In this document: piece by piece, positions 9,076 through 22,640 of the stretch | Numbering within the stretch: position 1 is the first letter of the stretch | Layout: every line of letters starts with the position of its first letter | DNA from: Chloroflexota bacterium | GTDB lineage: Bacteria; Chloroflexota; Limnocylindria; Limnocylindrales; CSP1-4 | DNA: 64,000 bases | Direction of reading: 5' to 3' | NCBI GenBank assembly: GCA_947475545.1 | Contig: CANJLL010000006.1 | Span: 173,669 to 237,668 of the forward strand | Made by a program: the position numbers and the translations under genes | The notes under the pieces: generated by a model | Databases searched by the model: none | Told to the model about the DNA's origin: nothing | What the model saw: only the letters and a program-made list of their open reading frames with translations

Positions 9076-10335
9076 ATGCTCTACTTGAGCCAGGCGATCG
9101 GTCGACCTGTCCTCGACCTCAACGGTGAGCCAATCGGCAAGGTGGCCGACCTCATCGTCGCCCTCGGCAGCCAGTACCCGCCGTTGACCGGCCTCGTGGC
9201 CGCCACGGACGGTCGCCGCCGCATCTTCCTGCCGTGGTCGTCCGTCGAGCGACTGGACGCGGCCGGCGTGCTCCTGCGCGGCACCACCATCGACGTGAGC
9301 TCGTTCCGCCAGCGCCCCAACGAGATCCTGCTGCGCGCGGACCTGATGGACAAGCAGATCGTGGACATTGACGGCCGCAAGGTGGTCCGCGTCAACGACC
9401 TTCGCCTCGACGAGATCGAGGGCACGCTCCGCCTGGTCGCCGTGGACGTGGGGGCCGCCGGCCTCCTCCGCCGGCTGGGCATCGAGGGCGCCTACCGGCT
9501 CATCGCCCGCAACCTGAACCTGGCCGTCCCGGAGCGCTACATCAGCTGGGAGGACGTGGACCCGGTCGAGTCGTCCGTGGCCTCCGTCAAGCTACGGGTC
9601 CCGCACGCCGGGCTCGCGGAGCTGCACCCGGCCGACCTGGCCGCCATCATCGAGGAGCTGGCGCCGCGCGACCGGGCGGGGGTCCTTGCCTCGCTGGACG
9701 ACGAGGCGGTCGCGGACGCGATGGAGGAGATGGAGCCGGACACGCAGGTCGAAGTCCTGGAGGACCTGGCCCCCGAGCGCGCCGCCGACATCCTCGAGGA
9801 GATGAGCCCGGACGATGCCGCCGACCTGGTCGCCGACCTGGACCAGGACACGCGCGACGAGATTCTCGCGCACATGGAGAAGGACGACGCCGACGCGGTC
9901 AAGGAGCTCCTCGGCTACCCCGAGGATTCGGCCGGCGGCATCATGACCACGGAGTTCGTGGCCATCGAGGCCCACCTGACGGCGGCCAGTGCGATCGACC
10001 GGCTGCGCGAGCTGGAGCCCGACGCCGAGACCATCTACTACGTGTACGTGACCGACGAGGAGGGCCGGCTGATCGGCGTGCTGTCACTCCGGGACCTGAT
10101 CATCGCGCGGCCCGAGCGCCTGGTGCAGGAGTTCATGTTCCGCGAGCCCGTCGCCGTCGCGGTGACCGCGGGCCAGGACGAGGTCGCCGAGGTGGTCGCC
10201 CACTACAACCTGCTGGCGGTGCCGGTGGTCGATGATGAGCGCCGGCTGGTCGGCATCGTCACGGTCGACGACGCCATCGACACCGTCATCCCGACCGGCT
10301 GGAAGCGACGGATGCCGAGGGTCTTCAACCGGTGA
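9076..10335 (+). CDS. PRC-barrel + MgtE intracellular N-domain + CBS pair protein (no transmembrane part)
   Basis: PRC-barrel N-terminus (GRPVLDLNGEPIGKVADLIV), MgtE_N-like helical repeats (AADILEEMSPDDAADLVADL), CBS domains; no hydrophobic membrane segments. Confidence 0.85.
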   Translation: MLYLSQAIGRPVLDLNGEPIGKVADLIVALGSQYPPLTGLVAATDGRRRIFLPWSSVERLDAAGVLLRGTTIDVSSFRQRPNEILLRADLMDKQIVDIDGRKVVRVNDLRLDEIEGTLRLVAVDVGAAGLLRRLGIEGAYRLIARNLNLAVPERYISWEDVDPVESSVASVKLRVPHAGLAELHPADLAAIIEELAPRDRAGVLASLDDEAVADAMEEMEPDTQVEVLEDLAPERAADILEEMSPDDAADLVADLDQDTRDEILAHMEKDDADAVKELLGYPEDSAGGIMTTEFVAIEAHLTAASAIDRLRELEPDAETIYYVYVTDEEGRLIGVLSLRDLIIARPERLVQEFMFREPVAVAVTAGQDEVAEVVAHYNLLAVPVVDDERRLVGIVTVDDAIDTVIPTGWKRRMPRVFNR

Positions 10336-11783
10336 GCCGGCCCATCCCGGGCGGTGACGGCGGGCCCAAGGCCGCCCCCGCGATGCCGGCGTCGACCACG
10401 CCCGCGGCCGCCCCGGGCGCCGATGGACCGGCCCGCCCGCCCATCGCCCCGGGTGCCGGAGCCGCCCCGGGTTCGAGTCGCCCCCCCACCACGCCCGGCG
10501 CCCCGCGACCACGCCGCCCGCGCGTCATCACCCCGCTCCCCCGCCTCCCGCTCTGGCGGGTCCGGATGGTGGCCGTCCTCGGCGTGCTGGGCCCGGGCCT
10601 GGTCAGCGGCTTCGCCGACAACGATGCCGGCGGCATCACGACGTACTCCCTGGTCGGGACCCAGTTCGGGTACGGGCTCCTCTGGGTGATCCTGGTCAGC
10701 CAGGTAGCCCTGTTCTTCACGCAGGAGGTCGGGGCCCGGCTGGGCCTGGCGACCGGCAAGGGCCTGATGGGCCTGATCCGGGAACGCTGGGGTGTCCGCT
10801 GGGTCGCCTTTGCGGTCGTCCTGATGCTGGTGGCCAACCTGGGATCCACGGTCGCCGAGTTCGCGGGCATCGGCTCCGCCCTGAGCCTGTTCGGCATCCC
10901 GCCCCAGATCAGCGCCTCCGTGGCAGCGGTGGTGGTGGTGGTCTTCATCGCCGCGGGAAGCTACGGGCGGGTGCAATACCTGTTCGTCGGGATCGGCATC
11001 CTGGTCTCCGTGGGCTACGCCATCTCGGCGATCCTCGCCGGGCCGGACTGGGGCCGCGCGGCCGCCAGCCTGGTGACGCCGCAACTGACGTCGTCGCCGG
11101 CCTACTGGCTGGCCGTGGTGGGAACCGTGGGCACCACGATCACGCCGTGGGGACAGTCCTTCATCCAGTCCTACGTGGCCGACAAGGGCCTGCGCGAGGA
11201 GGACCTGGCCGCCAGCCGGGTCGATGTCTTCTTCGGCGCCCTGCTGACCAACCTGATCGCGGCCTTCATCGTGGTGGCCTGCGCGGCCACGCTCTGGACC
11301 AACGGCCAGACGATCACCACCGCCGCCGACGCCGCCCGAGCCCTGGAGCCGCTGGCCGGGCCGGCCGCGGCCGTGCTGTTCGGCGTCGGGCTGGTGGGCG
11401 CGTCGCTGCTGGGGCTGGGCGTCGTGCCGCTGACCAGCGCGTACGCCACCAGCGAGGCGTTTGGCTGGGAGACGGGCGTGGACTGGAACTGGCGCGAGGC
11501 GCCGGCGTTCTACGCGCTGCTGGCGTTCTTCATCGGGTTCGCCGCCATCTTCGTCATGATCCCGGGCCTGCCGCTGATCCAGGTGATGTTCACCGCGCAG
11601 GTCATCAACGCGCTGCTGCTGCCGTTCATCCTGGTGTTCGTGATGCTCCTGGCCGGGGATCGCAAACTGCTGGGGTCCATGGCCAGCGGCCGGATCCTGC
11701 TGCCAATCGGCTGGCTGGCGACGGGGCTGCTGATCCTGCTCTCGCTGATCCTTGCGGTCACCAGCGTGCTGGGCGGCCCGTAG
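10332..11783 (+). CDS. NRAMP-family divalent metal transporter (divergent)
   Basis: Hydrophobic 483-aa protein; LGPGLVSGFADNDAGG corresponds to NRAMP TM1 and GTVGTTITPWGQSF to TM6; 4-bp overlap with the upstream gene. Confidence 0.82.
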   Translation: MSRPIPGGDGGPKAAPAMPASTTPAAAPGADGPARPPIAPGAGAAPGSSRPPTTPGAPRPRRPRVITPLPRLPLWRVRMVAVLGVLGPGLVSGFADNDAGGITTYSLVGTQFGYGLLWVILVSQVALFFTQEVGARLGLATGKGLMGLIRERWGVRWVAFAVVLMLVANLGSTVAEFAGIGSALSLFGIPPQISASVAAVVVVVFIAAGSYGRVQYLFVGIGILVSVGYAISAILAGPDWGRAAASLVTPQLTSSPAYWLAVVGTVGTTITPWGQSFIQSYVADKGLREEDLAASRVDVFFGALLTNLIAAFIVVACAATLWTNGQTITTAADAARALEPLAGPAAAVLFGVGLVGASLLGLGVVPLTSAYATSEAFGWETGVDWNWREAPAFYALLAFFIGFAAIFVMIPGLPLIQVMFTAQVINALLLPFILVFVMLLAGDRKLLGSMASGRILLPIGWLATGLLILLSLILAVTSVLGGP

Positions 11784-11821
11784 CCCCAGGGGTCAGCCCA
11801 GGGTCCAGGCCGGGGCCGGCC

Positions 11822-12640
11822 CTACTGGCCGGTCAGCAGCAGCTTCAGGCTCGACGCGACCAGCCGGGCAAACCCCGTGACCCCGTACCAGCGCGGGTGG
11901 CATCGGGCGATCCGCCAGCGGGCCGATTCCATGTCGCGAATCCGCTGGGGGTTGCGGCTGGGAGCCGCGTGCTTGCGGTACTGGAGCAGCGGCTCGTCCA
12001 CGCCGGCCCCCAGCCAGCCCGTGCTGACCATCGCGGCCCAGAGCGCCCAGTCCTCGTGATGGTCGGCGAAGACGGCATCAAACCCACCCACCGCCTCGTA
12101 CGCGGCCTTGCGGACCAGGCTGGACGCGTGGGCGAAGTTGCCGAAGCGCAGCGCACCCGCATCAAAGGGCCGGCCGGCCACCACCCCGGACTGGGTCCCG
12201 ATGTAGCGCACGCCCGTGTACACGAAGCCCACGCGCGCATCCGCCAGCAACGGACGCGTCCGGGCCACATAGGTGGGCTCGAACACGTCGTCCGCGTTGA
12301 GCAGGCAGTAGAAGGGCGTCGCGACGCGGGCGACACCGGCCCGGAACGCCGCGATGGCGCCGCCGTGCGGGAGCGACACCACCTCCACGCCCAGGGCGCT
12401 GGCAGTCTGGACGCTGTCGTCGTCCGATCCGTCGTCCACGACGACCACGCGGCACGGGACGGTCTGGGCCAGCGCGCTGGCGACGGCCTCCGCGATGAAC
12501 GGGCCCTGGTTGTACGAGGTGACGACGATGGTGACGTCGGGCCGCGCGGCCTCGACCTGGGCGTTGGCGGCCGCGATCTCGGCGTTGGCGGCCGCCTCCG
12601 GGGCCTGGGCGGCGGATTCGTTGGGCTGGCCGGCGGCCAC
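11822..12640 (-). CDS. Glycosyltransferase family 2
   Basis: [25 protein letters not shown]...[11 protein letters not shown]...LLNADD; N-terminal start uncertain (the ORF extends to 12850). Confidence 0.8.
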   Translation of the reverse strand: MAAGQPNESAAQAPEAAANAEIAAANAQVEAARPDVTIVVTSYNQGPFIAEAVASALAQTVPCRVVVVDDGSDDDSVQTASALGVEVVSLPHGGAIAAFRAGVARVATPFYCLLNADDVFEPTYVARTRPLLADARVGFVYTGVRYIGTQSGVVAGRPFDAGALRFGNFAHASSLVRKAAYEAVGGFDAVFADHHEDWALWAAMVSTGWLGAGVDEPLLQYRKHAAPSRNPQRIRDMESARWRIARCHPRWYGVTGFARLVASSLKLLLTGQ

Positions 12641-12834
12641 GGGTGGTCTCCTCTGCGGGCGGTCGAAGCATACCGGGGCCGGGCGTGGGCCCCGGTCGCC
12701 GTCCGGCGCCCGGGGGGCGGCTTCTGCGGGCGTTCGCTTCGGCGTTCGGAAGCGCCGCGGGGGTGCACGCCCGCGTCGCAGGCGTGCACTATTCTTCCCG
12801 AGACATCTCGCCCCACAGCGGAGCCACCCGCCAC

Positions 12835-16319
<3,485 letters not shown>

Positions 16320-16323
<4 letters not shown>

Positions 16324-17477
16324 CCGGCGCGCGGGCGGGCACCGCCGCCCCGGCCTCGCCGCGGATTGCCACCGTCCACCTGGTCTACCCGCACGGCGCG
16401 TCGGTCGGCACGCCGGACGCCATCGGCCGAAACCTGGGGGCGCGCCTGGAGCGGCGCTACCGGGTGGAGTACCACGACTGGACGGCGCGCGACCGCATCA
16501 CGCCCGCACCCAACGCCGCTCTGGTTGGCCACCCGCATCCGCTGCCCGGCACGGTCTTCCGGCGGAGCAGCCGGGCGGCGGGCTGGGGCCGCGTGTTGAT
16601 GCTGGCCCCGTTCGTGACGACGCCGGCGCAGGTCGCGTTCGAGGATGGCGTGGTTCGCCGGAGCGACCTGGTCCTGGCCATCACGGGCCCCTACTGGCTC
16701 TCCGTCCTGGGTGCCTCGGCGGTGGCCCACTGGGCGCCGCGGATGCGACGGCTGGACCTGGCCATCGACCGGGCCGACTTCCCGCCCCTGAAGGTCGACT
16801 TCAACCCGCCCGGGCAGCGACGCTTCGCGTACATCGGCAACAACGCCCCGGCCAAGAACACGCCGTACCTGTCGGCCATCGCCGCCCGGCTGCCCGGGAC
16901 GGACCTGGCCTGGCTTGGCACCGATCGGCGCCCGATCGAAGGACTCCGCCCGCTGGGCTGGCAGGACTTCGCCACGCCGGCGTCGCGGGCGTTGATCGGC
17001 ACCTTTGACTTCCTGGTGACCGTGGGGCGATCCGACGCCAACCCCACCACCATCCTCGAGGCGATGGCCTGGGGCCTCATCCCCGTCTGCACGCCGCAGA
17101 GCGGCTACGACGGCGTCCCGGGGATCATCAACGTGCCCCTCGATGACGTGGACGGCGCCGTGGCCGTGATCGAACGCCTCCAGGGCCTCCCGGACCAGGA
17201 GCTGCGCCGGCTCCAGGCCGACAACTGGCGTGCACTCGACGAGCGCTACACCTGGGACCGCTTTGCCGACGCGGTGATCGACGCGATCGAGGCGAACGGC
17301 CGGCCGGCGCTCGGCCCGGATTCGGCCGTCCGCCGGATCCACCTGGCATGGGCGGCGATCACCTCGCCGGAGACGTCGCCGCTGGCCCTGCTCCCGTCGC
17401 TCGCCCGGAACCGGCTTCGGCGCTGGCGCAGAATAGCCCGCAGGGTTGGACCATCAGGCTCGGCGGGCAAGGGATGA
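16320..17477 (+). CDS. Glycosyltransferase, GT4-like
   Basis: ATGA overlap with the flippase gene; C-terminal DFLVTVGRSDANPTTILEAMAWGLIPVCTPQSGYDGVPG donor-site-like segment. Confidence 0.65.
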
Positions 17478-17481
17478 CGAC

Positions 17482-18303
17482 ATGACGATCGACGAGGCGA
17501 TTCGCGCGCTGCGGAACGACCCGGGGTCGGCCGCCCTCGTTCGGGACGCCTACCTGGGCCGGGACGTCGTCGACTCCATCGAGCGGTTCTGCGCGTCCGC
17601 GGAGTTCGCGGCGGTCCAGGCGCTGCTCGGCAACCGGATCGCTGGCGCCACCATCTTGGACCTGGGTGCGGGCATCGGCATGGCGTCGGTCGCGTTCCGG
17701 CGAGCGGGTGCCGCACGGGTGATCGCCATCGAGCCGGACGACAGCGACGAGGTGGGCCGCGGGGCCATGGCCCGGGGCGGCGTCGAGGCCGAGGTCGTCT
17801 CCGCGTTCGGCGAGGAGCTCCCCATCCCCGGCGGGAGCATCGACATCGTGTACGCCCGGCAGGTCCTCCATCACGCCCAGGACCTGGAGGCGATCCTGCG
17901 GGAGATCGCCCGGATCCTGCGGCCGGGCGGCGCCTTCGTCGCGTGCCGGGAGCACGTGATCTCCAACGACGAGGAGTTGCGCGCGTTCCTGGCCGCCCAT
18001 CCCGTCAACCGGCTCGCGGGCGGCGAGAACGCCTTCCCGCTGGACCGCTACCGCTCCGCGATCCTGGGCTCGGGACTCCGCCTGGAGGCGCAGCTGGGGC
18101 CCTGGGACAGCGTCATCAACACGTTCCCGCTGATCGGCTCTGATGCCGAGCTGCGGGCCATGGCCCAGGACCGCCTGGTGCGGCGGTTCGGCCGCGCGGG
18201 CGCCCTCCTCGCCCGGATCCCCGGCGTGCAGGCGATGGTCCGGCGCCGGATCCAGCCGATGGTGCCGGGGCGGGTGTACACCTTCCTGGCGGTCAAGCCG
18301 TGA
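17482..18303 (+). CDS. Class I SAM-dependent methyltransferase
   Basis: ILDLGAGIGMASVAFRRAGAARVIAIEPD and DIVYARQVLHHAQDLEAILREIARILRPGG. Confidence 0.85.
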   Translation: MTIDEAIRALRNDPGSAALVRDAYLGRDVVDSIERFCASAEFAAVQALLGNRIAGATILDLGAGIGMASVAFRRAGAARVIAIEPDDSDEVGRGAMARGGVEAEVVSAFGEELPIPGGSIDIVYARQVLHHAQDLEAILREIARILRPGGAFVACREHVISNDEELRAFLAAHPVNRLAGGENAFPLDRYRSAILGSGLRLEAQLGPWDSVINTFPLIGSDAELRAMAQDRLVRRFGRAGALLARIPGVQAMVRRRIQPMVPGRVYTFLAVKP

Positions 18304-19430
18304 CGGCTGCCCCGGGCGGGCCGGGCGGGCCCGGCGGGTGGCGGATCGCGCGGACGGCCGTCGTGACGGGTGCGGCGGGTCAGGACGGCTACCTCCTGAC
18401 CAGGCGCCTCCTCGCCGAGGGTAGCACCGTCCACGCCGTGGTCCGGCCCGGATCCTCCCGGGAGGCCATCGCGGTAGACGCCGCCGAGGCGCCCCGCCTC
18501 CACGTCCACGCCATCGACCTGGCGGACGTCGCCGGGCTCGCCGACCTCATCCGGACCATCCGGCCCGACGAGCTGTACAACCTGGCCGGGCTGAGCAGCG
18601 TGTCTGCCTCCTTCGGGGACCCCCTCACCACCTGGGAGACCAACGCCCGGTCGGTGGTGACCATGCTGGAGGCCGTCCGCCGGGACAGCCCGGAGACCCG
18701 CTTCTACCAGGCCTCCTCAAGCGAGATGTTCGGCGGGCTGCCCGGCGAGAGCGTCGTCCACGACGAGACATCGCCGCTGCTGCCCCAGAGCCCGTACGCC
18801 GCCGCCAAGGCTTCGGCGCATCTCGCCTGCCAGGTCTACCGGGCCGCGTTCGGCCTGCGCGTCGCGTGCGGGATCTCGTTCAACCACGAGTCCAGCCGCC
18901 GCCCCGGGACGTTCCTGACCCGCAAGGTGGTGGACCACGTCCGACGGCTGCGCGACCTGGGCCCCGCCGGGCGCGCCGGCCTGGCGCCCATGCGGATGGG
19001 CAACCTGGGCGCGCGGCGGGACTGGGGCTTCGCCCCGGACTACGTCGAGGGCATCCTGCGGATCTCCCGCCAGGTGGAGGCACGGGCCACGCTGCTGGGC
19101 CGCGAGCCGGAGCCGGACACCGGCGCGGCGTACCGCGACTACATCCTGGGCACGGGCGAGCTCCACGGGGTCTGGGAGCTGGTGGACCGCGCCTTCGCGC
19201 TGGCCGGCATGGACCTCGACTGGGACATGACCGCCGTGGATCCGGCCGACTGGGCCGCCACGTTCCGCGATTCGGGGGCCGTGGCCGTCGCGGTGGACGC
19301 GCAGCTGATCCGCCCGGCCGACCCCATCGCCATCCAGGCCGATCCCACCCGCGCCCGCGTGGAGCTGGGCTGGACGGCCCGCCCGGGCCTCGACACGTTC
19401 CTGGCGGAGATGCTCGCCAATGGGGGCTGA
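18300..19430 (+). CDS. GDP-mannose 4,6-dehydratase-like SDR (second copy in locus)
   Basis: VVTGAAGQDGYLLTRRLL, SSSEMFGG, SPYAAAKAS, FNHESSRRPGTFLTRKV; lacks the RRSSS segment of the first copy. Confidence 0.8.
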   Translation: MTAAPGGPGGPGGWRIARTAVVTGAAGQDGYLLTRRLLAEGSTVHAVVRPGSSREAIAVDAAEAPRLHVHAIDLADVAGLADLIRTIRPDELYNLAGLSSVSASFGDPLTTWETNARSVVTMLEAVRRDSPETRFYQASSSEMFGGLPGESVVHDETSPLLPQSPYAAAKASAHLACQVYRAAFGLRVACGISFNHESSRRPGTFLTRKVVDHVRRLRDLGPAGRAGLAPMRMGNLGARRDWGFAPDYVEGILRISRQVEARATLLGREPEPDTGAAYRDYILGTGELHGVWELVDRAFALAGMDLDWDMTAVDPADWAATFRDSGAVAVAVDAQLIRPADPIAIQADPTRARVELGWTARPGLDTFLAEMLANGG

Positions 19431-20805
19431 GCCGGGCCCCGCGGCACGCGCCGGCGACACCGGGCGCGACGGAGCCGAGGCCGGCAACACCGCTACCCGG
19501 CCGCTCCGCGTCGAGACCGCTACCCGGCCGCTCCGCGTCGCCGTCGACGCGCGGCTGGAGGACGGCCGCGCCGGCGGCGTCCAGCAGTACGTCCTGGGCC
19601 TCGCCGCCGCGCTGTGCGAGTTGGACGACGGCGACGAGTCGTACGAGTTCCTCGGCGAACCCGGCCAGCAGGCCTGGCTGACGCCGTACCTGTCGGGTGA
19701 CTGGCGGTTCATCCCGCCTCTCGCGGCCGGGGCGCCGCCGCCGTCGGGAGCCGCCGCGCTGCGCCGGGCGATCGGCCAGCGGCTGCCGGTCGCCCGAACT
19801 GCCTGGCGCCGCCTGGCCCGCCGCGGCCGGCCGGAGTCGGTGGTGGTCGCCACATCGGACGGCACGCTGGAGGGGTCCGGCGTCGACGTGGTCCACTTCG
19901 CCTTCCAGGGCGCGTTCCGGACCGCGGTCCCGTCCGTCTACCAGCCGTGGGACCTCCAGCACGTCCACCTGCCAGAGTTCTTCAGCGACGTCCAGCGCCG
20001 CTGGCGTGACGCCGCGTACGGCGCGTTCTGCGAGCAGGCGGCGCTGGTGGTGGTCGCCAGCGAGTGGGCCCGCGGTGACGTGGCCACCCACCTGGGCGTG
20101 CCGCGCGAGAAGATCGCCGTCGTCGACGTCCCACCCGTGGTCCGCGCGTACCCCGTCCCGGACGCCGCGGCGATCGAGGCAACGCGCACCGCGCTGGACC
20201 TGCCCGCCCGGTTCGCCTACTACCCGGCCCAGGCGTGGCCGCACAAGAACCACATCCGCCTGCTGGAGGCCATCGCGCGGCTACGCGATCGCGACGGGAT
20301 CCGGGTGGACCTGGTCTGCTCGGGCGGCCAAAACGAGCACTTTGCCGAGGTGGAGCGGGTCATGCGCCGGCTGGGCCTCCAGGACCAGGTGCGCTTCATC
20401 GGCTTCGTGGAGCCCATCGCGGTCCAGGCGCTCTACCGGCTGGCGCGCCTCATGGTCTTCCCCAGCCTGTTCGAGGGCTGGGGGCTGCCCATCGTGGAGG
20501 CCTTCGCGGTGGGCCTGCCGGTGGCCTGCTCCAACGTCACCTCGCTGCCCGACCTGGTGGGCGACGCCGCGCTCACGTTCGACCCGCTGGACGTCGATGC
20601 CATGGCCACCGCCATCGGCTCGCTCTGGGAGGACGACGCCCGATGCGCCACGCTCGCCGAGCGCGGCCGGCGGGTGGTGGACCGGTTCGACTGGGGCGAG
20701 ACCGCCCGAACGCTTCGCGCGCACTACCGCTCCATCGGCGGGCGCCCGCTGGACGAGGCCGACCGCGCGCGGATCGCCCGCAGCCTGGGGCCCGACGGCC
20801 GATGA
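19420..20805 (+). CDS. Glycosyltransferase family 4
   Basis: VDARLEDGRAGGVQQYVLGLAAAL and PSLFEGWGLPIVEAFAVGLPVACSNVTSLPD. Confidence 0.88.
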   Translation: MGAEPGPAARAGDTGRDGAEAGNTATRPLRVETATRPLRVAVDARLEDGRAGGVQQYVLGLAAALCELDDGDESYEFLGEPGQQAWLTPYLSGDWRFIPPLAAGAPPPSGAAALRRAIGQRLPVARTAWRRLARRGRPESVVVATSDGTLEGSGVDVVHFAFQGAFRTAVPSVYQPWDLQHVHLPEFFSDVQRRWRDAAYGAFCEQAALVVVASEWARGDVATHLGVPREKIAVVDVPPVVRAYPVPDAAAIEATRTALDLPARFAYYPAQAWPHKNHIRLLEAIARLRDRDGIRVDLVCSGGQNEHFAEVERVMRRLGLQDQVRFIGFVEPIAVQALYRLARLMVFPSLFEGWGLPIVEAFAVGLPVACSNVTSLPDLVGDAALTFDPLDVDAMATAIGSLWEDDARCATLAERGRRVVDRFDWGETARTLRAHYRSIGGRPLDEADRARIARSLGPDGR

Positions 20806-21704
20806 CGAACCAGGAAGAGGCGGCGCGAGCGACCGGCGACCAGGCCACGGCCCGGCCCACCGTGACGATCATCACGCCCTCGTTCAACCAGGGCCGCTTC
20901 CTGGCCGCCGCTATCGATTCCATCCTGGGCCAGGACTACCCGGCCATCGAGCACCTGGTGCTGGACGCCGCCAGCACGGACGAGACCCTCGATGTCCTGC
21001 GCGGCTACGGCGACCGGGTCCGCTGGATCTCCGAGCCGGATCACGGCCAGGGCGACGCGATCGAGAAGGGCTTCGCCCGGACCGGCGGCCAGGTCATCGC
21101 CTGGCTCAACGCCGACGACGTCTACCTGCCCGGGGCCGTGAGCGCGGCCGTGGCGGCCCTGGAGGCCCAGCCCGGCCTGGCGGGCGTCTATGGCAACGCG
21201 GAGTTCATCGACGCCGCCGGGGGCGTCATGGGCCCGTGCACGCAGGTGGAGCCATACGACCCGGCCCGCCTGGTCAACCAGCTCGACTACATCGTCCAGC
21301 CCGCCACGTTCTTCCGGCGCGCCACCTACGAGGCGGCGGGGGGCCTGGACCCGGGGCTGCGCTACTGCCTGGACTACGACCTGTGGATCCGGATGGGCAC
21401 GCTGGCGCCGTTCCGCCACCTGGAGCGGACCCTGGCGCAGGTCCGCATCCACGCGCAGACCAAGACGGCCAGCGGCGGGCTGGGCCGGCTGCTGGAGATC
21501 GAGCGGATGATCGCCCGCCACGGCCGCGGCTCGCTCCCCCTGGGCTTCCAGCGCGAGGCGCTCAATGCGGCGCTTGACGGCCTCCCGGGCGCGGTGCGAG
21601 CGGGTCGCTGGGGCGAGGTCTCGCAGCGAGTGTCCCTGGCGGCGCGCTACGGCGCCCGAATCGCCGGCCGGCGGCTGCGCCGGCTGGTCCGCCGGCCCAC
21701 GTGA
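20802..21704 (+). CDS. Glycosyltransferase family 2
   Basis: TVTIITPSFNQGRFLAAAIDSILGQDYP, AWLNADD; ATGA overlap with the upstream gene. Confidence 0.87.
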   Translation: MTNQEEAARATGDQATARPTVTIITPSFNQGRFLAAAIDSILGQDYPAIEHLVLDAASTDETLDVLRGYGDRVRWISEPDHGQGDAIEKGFARTGGQVIAWLNADDVYLPGAVSAAVAALEAQPGLAGVYGNAEFIDAAGGVMGPCTQVEPYDPARLVNQLDYIVQPATFFRRATYEAAGGLDPGLRYCLDYDLWIRMGTLAPFRHLERTLAQVRIHAQTKTASGGLGRLLEIERMIARHGRGSLPLGFQREALNAALDGLPGAVRAGRWGEVSQRVSLAARYGARIAGRRLRRLVRRPT

Positions 21705-22636
21705 GCCCGCGGCTGCGCCTCCCCGGCCAACGGACCATCCTCCGGGCGGTGGGCCGGGTTCGGTCGGTGGCGGCCGGGCCCGAGGTCTCGCCCCGCCGGA
21801 TCCGGCAGCACCTGGCCGAGCTGCGGGACACGCCGCTCCCCCGCCTGGCGGATTCGCCGGCCACCAGCCTCGGGGTGGTGGTGCCGTGCTACGGCCACGC
21901 GGCGTACGTGCCCACGATGCTCCGCAGCCTGGCGGCCCAGACGCGCCTCCCCGACGAGGTGATCCTGGTGGTGGACGCCTCCCCCGACGACACGGCCGCG
22001 ATCCTGCGCGAGGCGATAGCGGCGCTGGGCAACGGGCGGGGCGCGGGTTCCGCGGGGTCCGCGGGCTCCGCGGCGGCCGACGCGCTGGGCAACGGGTTGG
22101 GCCCGCGCTGCCGGCTGCTGGTCAACGAGCGAAACATGGGCCAGGCAGCGTCCATCAACCGGGCCGTGGAGGCCGCGTCCAGCGACCTGGTCGCCATCCT
22201 CAACGACGACGACTACCTCCTCCACGACGCGGTCGCCACGCTCCTCGCGCTCTTCGCCGAGCACCCGGAGCTGGCGCTCATCGGCGCCCACAGCCTGCAG
22301 TTCCGGACGGATGCCGATCTCGAGGGTCTCCCGCTGACCGTGGCGGAGCAGGCGGGCGGGCGCCCCGTCCCGCTGGCCATCCGCCAGCCCGCCGAGGTCC
22401 CCGGCTACCGCCGCTACAACGACCTCAACATGACCCATTCCGGGTCATGCTTCCGGCGCGCGGCGTGGGCGGTGGCGGGCGGCTACCGGCCGGACCGGGA
22501 CCGCCGGGTGGTGCCGTTCTCGGATCGCGACTTCCAGCTGCGGGTCAACGCGCTCTTCCCGGTTGGGGTCTGCGCTGAGACGGCGTTCTCACTCTGGCGG
22601 GTGGGCAGCAGCGTGGACCACGGCCTGAACTCGTAG
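21701..22636 (+). CDS. Glycosyltransferase family 2
   Basis: LGVVVPCYGHAAYVPTMLRSLAAQTRLPDEVILVVDASPDDT; GTG start at 21701. Confidence 0.85.
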   Translation: MSPRLRLPGQRTILRAVGRVRSVAAGPEVSPRRIRQHLAELRDTPLPRLADSPATSLGVVVPCYGHAAYVPTMLRSLAAQTRLPDEVILVVDASPDDTAAILREAIAALGNGRGAGSAGSAGSAAADALGNGLGPRCRLLVNERNMGQAASINRAVEAASSDLVAILNDDDYLLHDAVATLLALFAEHPELALIGAHSLQFRTDADLEGLPLTVAEQAGGRPVPLAIRQPAEVPGYRRYNDLNMTHSGSCFRRAAWAVAGGYRPDRDRRVVPFSDRDFQLRVNALFPVGVCAETAFSLWRVGSSVDHGLNS

Positions 22637-22640
22637 CCCG

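Noticed and set aside
6680-9088. 802-aa + strand ORF
   Set aside because: Antisense to polX; shadow ORF.
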